Assembly: GCF_907164915.1 (NCBI RefSeq)
Contig: NC_061862.1
Span: 33,915,522 to 33,979,521 of the forward strand
Source of the DNA: Impatiens glandulifera
Lineage: Eukaryota > Streptophyta > Magnoliopsida > Ericales > Balsaminaceae
Direction of reading: 5' to 3'
DNA length: 64,000 bases
Part shown: positions 10,097 through 19,739 of the stretch, piece after piece
Numbering within the stretch: the first letter of the stretch is position 1
How the letters are laid out: the number at the start of each line of letters is the position of its first letter
Program-made: the position numbers and the translations under genes
The notes under the pieces: model-generated
Database searches by the model: none
Told to the model about the DNA's origin: nothing
What the model saw: the letters and a program-made list of their open reading frames with translations, nothing else

Positions 10097-10540
10097 ACTA
10101 GGCATGGCAACGCGTACCCTACTCTTCGGCTAGTTAAGTACCCATCCTTGAACCCGATTATATTTTTACTATCCAACTCCGATGAGTACCTCTCTTTATA
10201 TTCCCATCTCCTATTTGTCAAGTACTCGATCCCCGACCCCGAGTACCCCATTACCCGTCTAAATTTTTATAAGATTATATAACTTGGAGAATAAGAAACA
10301 TAACTTTATTAAATAATAAATAATTTTAAAATTAGTAAATCGAAATCTTAAAAACAAATAAAAATATTACTTACCTTACCAACATATTTATGTTATAGAT
10401 GTTGAATAAGATAACAACTTTATTGTAAAGTTGAAGAAAAATGTTATATTGAAGTTTTTTTTAAAAAAAAAAAGTTAAAGAATGAAGATGAAGAAGTACT
10501 CACAAGTATCGAGTATACGAGTACCAATTACTATTCTTAG
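10097..10540. mobile_element. Candidate MITE / small hAT-like element
   Basis: It begins ctaggcatggcaacgcgtac and is rich in gaccccgagtacccc-type motifs near its left end. A complementary gagtataacgag-like region (gagtatacgagtaccaatt) stands near the right end. An 8-bp near-repeat (aggaagaa and aggaagag) flanks it. Terminal repeats are weak, so class and limits are tentative. Confidence 0.35.
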
Positions 10541-10590
10541 GAAGAGAAAGTGATGAAAGGCTCCTGAATCATCGTTAACGCTCCATAACT

Positions 10591-11099
10591 TTTGTTTTTG
10601 TTTTTTCTTGGTCGGACGACCTATTCTTCCTACTTTCAATCGAAACATAGCCAAGAAGGGATCCTTATCCAAATATGTTTGGGCTCAAATGTCATATATA
10701 GTACATATTTATATAATATACAAGAAAATCAAATAATTAAAATAATCAAAATCAAGAAAACAACAAGATTACAAAACATCAACTTTTTATGGTCAATGAT
10801 GAGGTTTTTTAGAATTATTTTCAGTCAAATGTGTTTTAACTACATAGAAATTAAAATAATTTTAGGCTCAAATCTTTTAAATTTTATAAAATTGTAATTA
10901 GTGCAGAAAATTTCCAGTTTTAAATTAGTTTAAATCGAAATGACAGCGAATGTACAATTTTGGCTACATGGTTGGTTTTGACTATTCTTAACCATTCATG
11001 GCCAATCTCTCCTCATTCATCATTAAGTTTAATTTATTTGAGCTCAAATGTTCAATATATAAACTAAACACAACGAGCCCAAAAAAATTCAAAATTAAA
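10591..11099. other. AT-rich intergenic DNA, nothing recognised
   Basis: No coding similarity, repeat copy or structured element was seen here on either strand. Confidence 0.6.
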
Positions 11100-12020
11100 T
11101 ATGAATCATAAGAAAGTGTGACAGATTGTGATCAAGATAACCCTTTTTGGGTTGATTTTTTTTTTTTTTTAATTTAGATCTTTGTTAAGAGATTTTAATT
11201 TTGTTTAAGTTTCTGTTTTTACTTTATTTACATAATATACACTATTTACAATGTGATTATACAAAAAGTTAAACCAAGAACTCAAAATCAAGAATTATGC
11301 AACAATTAAAGGAATTAAAAGACAATTAAGCATTAGATTTAGTTTATTTTTTTTTATTAGATTGCAAAATTAGAAAATAACTACAAAATAGATCAAGAAC
11401 TTACATAAACGGGCAGTGTTCTTGATCAAAAATAGGGTCTTGAAGATCTTGAACAAGATACATTTGAAACCAACCACACTAGGTTGGTGCTCATGTTCAA
11501 GAGAAGATAGCATAAGTTTGGATTATGGAATGAATTTGGCAACCTAGGGACACTAATTTCGAAATTTCATGGTCTCCTAGCAATGGGGCAGTGTAGGGAT
11601 ATAAATAGGGAATACTAAGAAAATCCTTAAAGCCAAAGGTTCATTTAAAACTAACTTGCCAAGTTATAGGGAGTTTGTTGGACATTTGAATTTGAATTCA
11701 AATAGCAAACAATTCCTTGCACGTCAATGTGCTTGGATGGAGTTATTTCTCATTTTGAAATGTCAAAATATTGAGGTGGATGCTTCTCCTTTTGACATGT
11801 CACCAAATGTGAGGTGTGAGTAACATTTAAGCAATTTAAATTTTGAATGCAAAAGCCAAATGTTTCCCTCCTTTATCAGGCCACATGAACCCATGGTTTT
11901 GGTCTTCAATTTAACCAAAACTTGAAGTAGTTCTAGATCCATGGTAGGATCTTGGGTCGAGTCTTCGGTTGGATCTCTTGGTTGGATTCATGCCTTGACA
12001 TTGACTTGACCTTGAAATAC
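11100..12020 (+). repeat. Large inverted repeat, left arm
   Basis: It matches the reverse complement of 14,435-15,330 with substantial divergence. Shared landmarks: tcaagaacttacat near the outer side, gttcttgatcaaaa, gagtttgttgg-catttgaattt, attgaggtggatgcttct, and gccttgac...ttgaccttg at the inner end. Not coding. The two arms are either two insertions of one dispersed family in opposite orientation or the ends of a foldback element. Confidence 0.75.
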
Positions 12021-12269
12021 ACCTTCTTGAATTCGAAATGTCCCTTCTCGAATCGATCTTGGCTTTTCTGGATGGATCTTGAATTGGATCTTTGAATTTG
12101 ATCTCTCTTTACTTCGGTTGGATCCATTTCTTGATTCAGTTCCTCAAGAACCCCTAAAAAATGAAAATTGTCAATTAAAATAAATTATTAAATCAATCCT
12201 AATTTACACATAATTATTCTAACTAACTTCTAAAATTAAAGCTAACTAACTTGGAAAAATCTAATTACG

Positions 12270-12925
12270 TTGTATTTGGTAACCCTGGAATTGACATTAG
12301 AATTAGAGGATCCAATTTCAATTCTTAAGTTTGGTAAACACTTTAATATTAAAAATTGAAATTGAAATTAAAATTCCAATAAAATTGCATCTAGTATAAT
12401 TTTACAATTCTCAATTACACTCTTTTTAGCTTGGAATTATAATTCCAAATTTTACTTATTTTTATACTTTTTCAAACAAAATAACTTATTAATTTATCAT
12501 TTAAAACACGATTAAAATTTTCAAACGATATTTTTTTTAATTTAGGATGTTAAAATATTAAAACGATAGTTTTTTCTTTTTTAATTTAGTAAGTTAACAT
12601 TTTTAACCTATATATATATATATATATATTTAAATCTATGAAGTTACACGTTTAACCGTTATTTTTTAATCGAAACTTACAATAAAAATTAACACTTGAA
12701 CTATTATAATTGATAATATCAAATCAATATTTTATTAAAATAGATAATATATATTAAAATTATTTTTATTATATTCTTTTATCAAACATAGGAATTGTGA
12801 TTGAATTACAATTCTAATACTTTTCTCAAATATAAGAATTGAATATTAATTTAATGCCAATTCTCATGAAATTAAAATTAGAATTCCAATGTCAATTTCA
12901 ATTCCATCCATACAAACATATCCTA
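12270..12925. mobile_element. Foldback MITE-like element
   Basis: tttggtaaccctggaattgacattagaatt at the left, and at the right the complement of gtttgtatggatggaattgaaattgac, form an imperfect terminal inverted repeat of about 50 bp. The interior is AT-rich and partly self-complementary (aattccaattttaattc-type motifs) with no coding capacity. The TSD is unclear. Consistent with a small non-autonomous DNA transposon. Confidence 0.5.
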
Positions 12926-12959
12926 AGTAATTAATAAATTATACAAAATTATACAAAAT

Positions 12960-12981
12960 AATTATATTCACACATACATAC

Positions 12982-13016
<35 letters not shown>
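12960..13016. repeat. TA/CATA microsatellite
   Basis: Nearly pure (ta)n with a few ca steps, directly beside the poly-T end of the next LINE fragment. A second short (ta)n tract lies at 12,612-12,632. Confidence 0.9.
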
Positions 13017-13885
13017 ATTTTTTTTTTTTAAAAAGGCTCAGGTATATTAAATATGAAAATAAATCATTTAAGCACAACGACAAATCATGACATGAAAAGA
13101 AAAGAAAAAAATAAAAATAAAATTAAAAAAATATACTCAATAAGTTATACAGCTCGTAAATCATCGAGAAGAACGATTAACTCTCCGACAGACTCTACTA
13201 GTTTTTCTGAACGAATCTTAGAAAGCATCAAAATAATAGTATTATGAATGATACGCACTGGATAACTACAATCATTGAAAGTTAAACTATTTCTCTTCAA
13301 TCAGATAGTCCACCAAAATATAATTGGGATGATAACTCATCTATGTAGGTCTACCATATGAGCCGCATCAATCCAATCTTAACTAAATACCCAAAGACTT
13401 GGGCATCACCCAATGAATCCTAGTAATACTACACAAAAGACTTCAAATAATAGTCATCTTTCGATAATATAAAAGTAATTGAGTTGCAAATTCAAGCTCT
13501 TCGTGACACATATGACTAATCATAATACAACATTTTTCATGCACATATCATCCGTTAAAATTCTACCATGAATAACGACCATTTAAAGAATGAGATCTTG
13601 TATGGAATCTTTTACTTCCAAAGTTTTCCCAATAAAAATTATATTACATCATCTTAGCGAATAACTTGTAGCAATGTCCCACATGAAAACTATTCATATT
13701 TTGCCAATGCATAACGACTTATTTATACGGTGACACTTGTTTACGTCCTACCAAAAGTAAAACTCTATTATGACGAAAAGTCTCCATATTGTTTAATCTC
13801 ATTCTATATCAAATTCGGCTAACAAAACCATTAGACCAAGGATCAAACATGTCCTTAATTGTGACATTTCTACATATATAATTTA
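13017..13885 (-). mobile_element. LINE 3' fragment (zf-RVT part), decayed
   Basis: A poly-T run at 13,018-13,029 marks the 3' end of a minus-strand LINE. The sequence is a diverged copy of 62,366-63,290: both share cgtttaagcacaacgac-like starts, atagtccaccaaaa and atcaaacatgtccttaa in the same order. Reading frames are heavily broken. The 5' truncation lies near 13,885. Confidence 0.82.
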
Positions 13886-13934
13886 ATAAAAACTCATGAT
13901 ACGTCATATAATGTAAATCCATATATATATCCCC

Positions 13935-14110
13935 CTTCTAGCCTTGCGGCAAAAATATGTGAATACCCAAGGTCTCCAACCTCTCTAAGGTCCTGGGTAC
14001 GAGTCCGTCAGATGATATGTTTCGCTCGTATGATTAAATTAGTTGAGTAGATTTGCGAGCTATGTGCTTAACCTGCAGGGATTAGTCACACTTTGAAGAA
14101 AAAGCGGAAC
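13935..14110 (+). mobile_element. Probable tRNA-derived SINE
   Basis: A box A-like stretch (tagccttgcggca, 13,938-13,950) is followed about 45 bp later by a box B-like ggtacgagtcc. The unit ends near ggattagtcacactttgaag before an A-rich segment. Spacing and boxes fit an internal pol III promoter, and the ggattagtc ending resembles plant SINE families. No TSD was confirmed. Confidence 0.5.
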
Positions 14111-14434
14111 CAAACATTCTAAGAAAAATCCTTACATATTTTGTTTATATATTTTGTGTTTCTTTTGTTTAATTTAATATCCAAGGTAATTTTAATTAAA
14201 AACCTTAAATACTTTAAGTATAATAATAACCGTAAGAATTTTATCTTAGACTAATTATCAACTTAACTTATTTGAAATCCGAAATCAATTATCCTTGAAG
14301 CTCAATTGTTTTAAAAATAATTGCTTTTGAAATTATCTGTGCAATGTGCCAATTTATGAATTTTAAATGAATATAGACTTGAAATTTATTAAAAGTATAA
14401 ACTATAAAATTGGAGAGTGAAAATTGAGTGTCTA

Positions 14435-15330
14435 CAAGGTCAAGTCAAGGCATTTATCCAACTGGTGACCTAACCGAAGACCTGACCCAAACTCCGACCC
14501 TAAAGTGAAGAAGCCTTCATTCAATTCTGAATTTGGGTAACTTGGATCCAATTCAAGACCAAGAATACCCCAAAACGTCGGTCTTGAAGGAGGGAAACAC
14601 TTGACAAATTTTGAATTCAAATTCAAATGTGCCTAAGTTGCTAAATGCCATGACACCTCTTTTTAATGACATGTAGAAGCATCCACCTCAACATTTTGAT
14701 ATTTCAAAAGGAGAAGTAAATTCTCTATGCAACAATGACCTCAAAGGAGTTTGTTGCTAAATTCAAATGGCCAACAAACTCCTCCAAGACTTGGTAAGTT
14801 AGTTAGGAATGAGACTTGGGCCTTAGGGTTTCCCTTAGTCTCCCCTATTTAAGAATACCCTAGAACAATTAGGAAAAACCATAATTCCTTATCTCTAATT
14901 CCCTTAGGCTACCCAATTATTTACTTAAAGTGTCTCCATCTTCATCCTTAAGCAAGAACACCCAACTAGTTAGGTTTGTGTTTCGAAAGCTTATTGTTTA
15001 AGGATCCTTGAATTAGTATTTTGATCAAGAACACTCTACTCATGTAAGTTCTTGATACTTTTTTTCTTTGTCTATTACAAATTTTTAATCAATAAAAAAA
15101 TACTAAAACAAAATATATGCATGCTTGTCTTCCTTTATTTAAATATTGCATGAATTCCTGATCTTGATATTGCTTGATTTAGTTTCTGCATAATCCATTT
15201 TTAAATATGTACAATATGAAAATATAATCAAGATAATAAAATCTAAACCTAATTAAACCATTTGACCGAAAATTATTTTTATAAACCCAAAACCGATTAA
15301 AAAAAGGGTCATTTTCAATCATGATCGGTC
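14435..15330 (-). repeat. Large inverted repeat, right arm
   Basis: Reverse-complement partner of 11,100-12,020. The 2.4-kb space between the arms contains the MITE-like unit, the LINE fragment and the SINE. No coding function seen in the arm. Confidence 0.75.
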
Positions 15331-15339
15331 ACCTTCTTC

Positions 15340-15700
15340 TAAAATGGATTTGATCTTGAAATTTGTTGGACTCTTTGTGTTTATATGTTATATTGAACCT
15401 TTAAGTCTAAGAAAATTTAAGTGTAAAAATAAAGAAGAAGGAATTGACCGAGAATGATTAAAAATAGCCAAAATCGCTAAAAACTAATCATTAGCATGCT
15501 CTTGGTCATTTGATTTAAAATCAACTCAACTTTCCTTTTTTCTTGTACTCATAATATTTATTTATCATATAAACAATTAAGTCCAAGAAAATTTGAGTTA
15601 AAAAAAAAAAACACAATTGACCTAAAAATATTTTAAAAGGATCAATCTCGTATATTTTCGGTCAATGAAGTTAAAATGTATTTAAAACGGGAATGTTTCT
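15340..15700. repeat. Two diverged direct copies of a ~165-bp unit
   Basis: aagtctaagaaaatttaagt (15,403) and aagtccaagaaaatttgagt (15,581) introduce similar blocks followed by attgacc-rich sequence. No gene seen. Confidence 0.45.
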
Positions 15701-15799
15701 GCATTCTGTAGGAATTTTCTTTAGTCCTAAATTCATGATTCTAAACAAATACATATTAGATTTCTTTTCTTTCAAGCTTTAATCTATAATCTTATAGAT

Positions 15800-16235
15800 C
15801 GATAATATCTAACATGGATGAATCACAATCCTAATACATAAATTTCTCTATGTCCATAAGTTGATTAAACAAGCGGAAGCGTACCTGAATTGATGATGAA
15901 GATCTTTGAGTTTGGGTTTGCTCTTCCAATTCTACAAGCGGTTTTCTCCCTTCTTCTCTTTTACGATGGAGGTTAATGAGAAAATGAAAACTGGCTACTT
16001 GTGAATCGGGGAACCACAACCCTTTTATATATTTATTTATTTATTTATTATTTAACCATCATAAATAATAAATAAATTGACGGTTTCTACACATAATAAA
16101 TCGTACCATACTAATAACCAAACATGACTTAGCCCAATAACCAAAATACTTTAGTGGATCACTTTATCAATTGGGTTCTGAATAGACAATAGCCCAAACA
16201 CATTATTTATATATATTAGTCCAATAAATCTAACA
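15800..16235 (-). mobile_element. Candidate solo-LTR-like segment
   Basis: Read on the minus strand it begins tgttagatttattggac and contains tatataaaaggg (TATA-like, about 16,015-16,030). A leader follows, with the caggtacgcttccgcttg motif often seen near the end of copia LTR leaders. No matching TSD was found and the far end is unclear, so a promoter-bearing gene remnant is also possible. Confidence 0.35.
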
Positions 16236-16489
16236 CATTCATCATGTTTATTTTGTATATTAGGCATTGGAGCCAAAATATATTAGGGTTTAAAGTTAAA
16301 TAAAAGGCTCTTGACGGGAAATAATTATATAAACCTCACAATTGACCTTAAAAAAATTTATACATCGAGTTCTTGATATTTCATGATTTTATTTGGATTT
16401 TCTTGTATATTATGTAAATATATTATATATGTAACATTTGTGCACAAGAATATTTGGGTTAGGCGCCATCATTGACTACCTATTTGATT

Positions 16490-16746
16490 AAGTTAGGATT
16501 CTCGATTGCTCGACCGAGAATTTAGCCAAGAACTGAAGCCAGTGGGATTGCCGATGCTTCCGACCGAGAAAAGGGGTTATCGATCGAGAATGGAAGCCAG
16601 CCAACCGAGAAAAGGAACCAGCGAACGAGAAAAAGCTTTCAGTGAGTGAGTGAGAAGAAGAGGTGACGCTTTCCTGGAACTTGTTCCACTTCTTATTGTT
16701 GGCTTCGCGAGCGACCGAGAATTTCAGCCATGCGACCGAGAAACAG
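16490..16746 (+). repeat. Region with repeated cgaccgagaa motif (left of the CACTA element)
   Basis: Seven or so copies of g(a/c)gaccgagaa or close variants occur between 16,505 and 16,744. The motif resumes at 27,579 and 27,648 on the other side of the CACTA element, so the element split a repeat-rich unit of unknown nature. The 220 bp to its left (16,260-16,480) hold nothing I recognise. Confidence 0.6.
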
Positions 16747-16759
16747 CACTACAAAAAAT

Positions 16760-17160
16760 GCCTAATTAGCGACGAATAATTATCGACGTTTAGTTAGCGT
16801 CAAAAATATGTGACGGCGATCGCGACGGTTTAATCCACGAAAAACATAAATCGTCGGAAATATTAATAAATGAAAAAAACTTCATCACAATAAATAAAGA
16901 TATTTTACCTATGATCAATAATCGTCCATAAATTTAAAGGTAAATTTCCGTAGTAAAATCAGTCAATTAATTTATACTATATTTTGGATTAAATTTACGA
17001 CGAAAATGTTTAGTGTCGGAGTTTTATTTAGTTTGTCAAAAATTCCGTAGAAAATATTAGTGTTCAAAATTCGTTGTAGATTTTCGACGGTCGTTTCGAC
17101 GTTATATTTAACTTTATTTTCTACATTCATTTTTATCATAAATTTCACCGTAAATGACAA
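16760..17160. repeat. CACTA left subterminal region
   Basis: Dense short direct and inverted motifs around gcgacg, cgtcgg, gacggt and cgtcaaaa follow the left end. In this superfamily such motifs are binding sites of the TnpA protein. A matching region lies at 27,270-27,560. Confidence 0.7.
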
Positions 17161-17439
17161 ACATTTATATTTTCTAGGTGTAGAAAGAACAACAGAAACA
17201 TAATGAAGGCTCCGGTTTCTTTATGTTTTGTTGAGTTTGGAGATATGGGTATAACAGAATCATAAAAATATTTGTGTTGTTCACGTCATACGTTCTCCAT
17301 TACAAGCTCCAAAACCGATCGATTGTAAGTGTTTCAACCGATCGATTGTTCTTCGTTCCAGCCGTTATTCTTCAAACTAAGGTCAATCTCATAGTGGCTT
17401 GATGATTTGATTGCTTGGTGTTAGATTATAATGGCTTGA

Positions 17440-17880
17440 TCTTTTAACAGTTTAATAGATATCGGTTTAATGAATGCAATGCAAGTTGATTTTGAAGGAT
17501 TGAATAAGTTTAATGCATTCTTGGTGTTTGTTAAAATGATTTTAAATAAGTTTGAACTTATCGATGCCCTCATTTCATTGTTGATAGGGTTAATAGAATC
17601 TAGCTGTTCGTTAAAATGATTTTGAAGCCCCATTTCATTGTTATGTGTTTAATGCAATTTGGGTGTTTGTTAAAATGATTTGGAAGCTATTGAACCCAAA
17701 TTTTACAGTTGATAGGTTTAATGCACTCTAAGTGTTTGATTATATGATTTTGAAGTTATTGAAGCCCCATTTCATTGTTGATAGATTTAATGCACTCTAG
17801 GTGTTTGTTAAAATGTTTTTGAAGCTATTGAAGCCTTGTTTCATTGTTGATAGGTTTAATGCACTCTATGTGTTTGTGTA
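17440..17880. repeat. Minisatellite, ~85-bp unit, about five diverged copies
   Basis: The unit contains ttgataggtttaatgcactct, then ggtgtttgttaaaatgattttgaag. It lies inside the CACTA element just upstream of the BLOS1 fragment. No coding function seen in 17,160-18,020. Confidence 0.8.
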
Positions 17881-18021
17881 ACATTTATGAGATTAATTGA
17901 TAGGGCTCCATATAGTATGTAATCCCTTAGATTTATTATATTAGTTAATATTAGTCCCCTAAATTGTTAGGGTTTATAGCGTCTATGATTTCTGAATTTG
18001 TGATGTGAGATTGTTACATAG

Positions 18022-18379
18022 AAGGTGAAGAAAGAAGCGATTAAGAATTCGGTGAGGGTTTCTGATCTACTAGTCGATGCCGTCAATGGAAGCGTCCAAG
18101 AAGCATTCATTTATGAGAAGCGTATCGAGCTCGAGACAAGGGATTTAGACACATCAGTTGCGCGGTTTGGGAAGCAGACCGATCAGTGGCTTGCTGCTTC
18201 TCATGGAATCAACACGGCCTTGAAGGTATAAGTTATTGAATCATGGAATGGAATTGAATTCAAATGTTGAAATTTGATTGATTGTGCAGGAAATTGGAGA
18301 CTTTGAGAACTGGATGAAGACGATGGAATATGATTGTAAGAGGATCAGTGCTGCAATATGCAACATCTACAAGGAGTAA
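18022..18379 (+). CDS. BLOS1-like (BLOC-1 subunit 1) gene fragment captured by the CACTA element
   Basis: Exon 18,022-18,225 and exon 18,290-18,379 are separated by a 64-bp intron (GT...AG). They read without a stop into a BLOS1/GCN5L1-like C-terminal region: RIELETRDLDTSVARFGKQT, DQWLAASHGINTALK, then EIGDFENWMKTMEYDCK and a final YKE before TAA. In plants BLOS1 takes part in endosomal trafficking with SNX1. The first exon starts after a plausible acceptor and lacks a start codon, so the N-terminus is missing or lies in an upstream exon I cannot see. About 98 codons remain of a protein of roughly 120-150 residues. The retained intron shows DNA-level capture. Confidence 0.82.
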
Positions 18380-18639
18380 TCTCTTCTAGGCAAGATGCAA
18401 AAACCTAGAGCCTATTGTTGTTTTTATTATTATTATTGTTGGAGCTTTATCTGTTAATGATGATGATTTAGTTCTTGATTTTTTTAGGTTCGCTCATTAA
18501 CAATGGTAAATAACAGTGTACCAGAATTGCTTGTTTCTTCTCTTTATTGTTTGTCACTATTACTACTAGCTATACTTGTTATTACTCTTGTATCTCCAGT
18601 TCTTCACAACAAGTGTGTATTGCTAAAACATAGCTATAC

Positions 18640-18735
18640 TTGTTGTTACTCCTTGTATCTCCTTGTATTGTTACTAGCTATACTTGTTGTTACTCCTTGT
18701 ATCTCCTTGTATCTCCTTGTATTGTTTGTCACTTT
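18640..18735. repeat. Short tandem repeat (tagctatacttgttgttactccttgtatctcc)
   Basis: Two full copies and several partial copies of tatctccttg occur around 18,555-18,725, between the BLOS1 fragment and the transposase remnant. Confidence 0.8.
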
Positions 18736-19234
18736 TTTGCACCACACGTGAATTCAAAAAGAAAAAGACCGCAAAGGAACACACAAGGTCCAATTAATAG
18801 TTTTATCCCTACACATTCTATATTCAATTTCCTTGGATGCCCAAGTAGTGATTCTAAGCCTCGATATTTAAATGATGAAGAATTTCGAGCCGCACATACA
18901 TATGTTCTGTTAAATTGTCCTGAAGTGGATCCGTACTACAAGTAAATTTTTTATAGTGTTACTAATTATTACTATTTTTATAAACGTACATAATATATTG
19001 TTGTAAATGTTAATTTATAGGAGATATTGTAATTCACTCGAAGGAGTGCATGCAAATCAATTAGATCGTGTTGTTGCCGATAATTTTGCTAAGTGGTTTT
19101 CTTCACAAGTAAGAATTTAAAATAAAGCTCTCATTATCAATGATTTGTAACATATTAAGAATAATTCATTATTCAATTTCAGATTCTTATCAATCTTGTT
19201 CTTGTGGCCGAAAAAGGATTGCTTTATAACATTG

Positions 19235-19709
19235 TGTTACGGGCTGCTCATCAAAAACCTCGGTCCTAAAATATTTTATTCATCCGTCTCTCGGCCCAAG
19301 TGTCTATACGGGCCCGTTTATGTTTTTTATGGAATAATTTTGTTTTGTTTACTTTCTCTTTTATCTTTCTTTGAAACCAAATTCTGTTATGTTGGAAGTT
19401 TGTTGTAACCGAATACTCTTGGGTAAATCAGCCTCTTTAAATGGTGATGCCCACCCCACTTTTTGGGGCTATGAATTGAATATTTTGGAACTTGGTGTTT
19501 AAGTTATCTCTCGGCCCTCCACCCCCTTCTTGGACCGCTAGGTGTGATCTAGTGGTATTTCTCTCCTCCCCTTCGGCTCTTCTCTCCCTAAACTCGAATT
19601 CTCCTCTAATTCTATGTCCGCTGCGCTAGAGTGTTGAATTCCATCATCAAGAACCCGTTTCTTGAATTAAAGAACTTGAAAGGCTCGTCCATAATTAAAA
19701 ATCCTAACA
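19235..19709 (+). repeat. Gypsy element 5' LTR
   Basis: Starts tgttacgggctgctcatc and ends aatcctaaca. Same length as the 3' copy. Confidence 0.95.
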
Positions 19710-19712
19710 TCT

Positions 19713-19724
19713 TGGTATCAGAGC
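19713..19724 (+). promoter_or_regulatory. Primer binding site (initiator Met tRNA)
   Basis: tggtatcagagc, three bases after the 5' LTR, is the standard complement to the tRNA-iMet 3' end. Confidence 0.93.
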
Positions 19725-19739
19725 TGGTCGATTCTCAAC

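Larger units (their letters stand above)
9880..10590. repeat. Diverged ~58-bp direct repeat (aaaggctcctgaa...) with two later insertions
   Basis: The motif aaggctcctraa-catcgtt-actcc recurs at about 9901, 9957 and 10,557. The array is interrupted by a short LINE tail (10,003-10,079) and by a MITE-like unit (about 10,097-10,540). No coding potential seen. Confidence 0.55.

Noticed and set aside
13935..14010. A tRNA gene
   Set aside because: Box A and box B-like motifs exist but no cloverleaf with anticodon arm and acceptor stem could be formed; a SINE fits better.
15800..16235. Calling this a definite solo LTR
   Set aside because: TATA-like and leader-like motifs are present but no TSD or second copy was found in the window.
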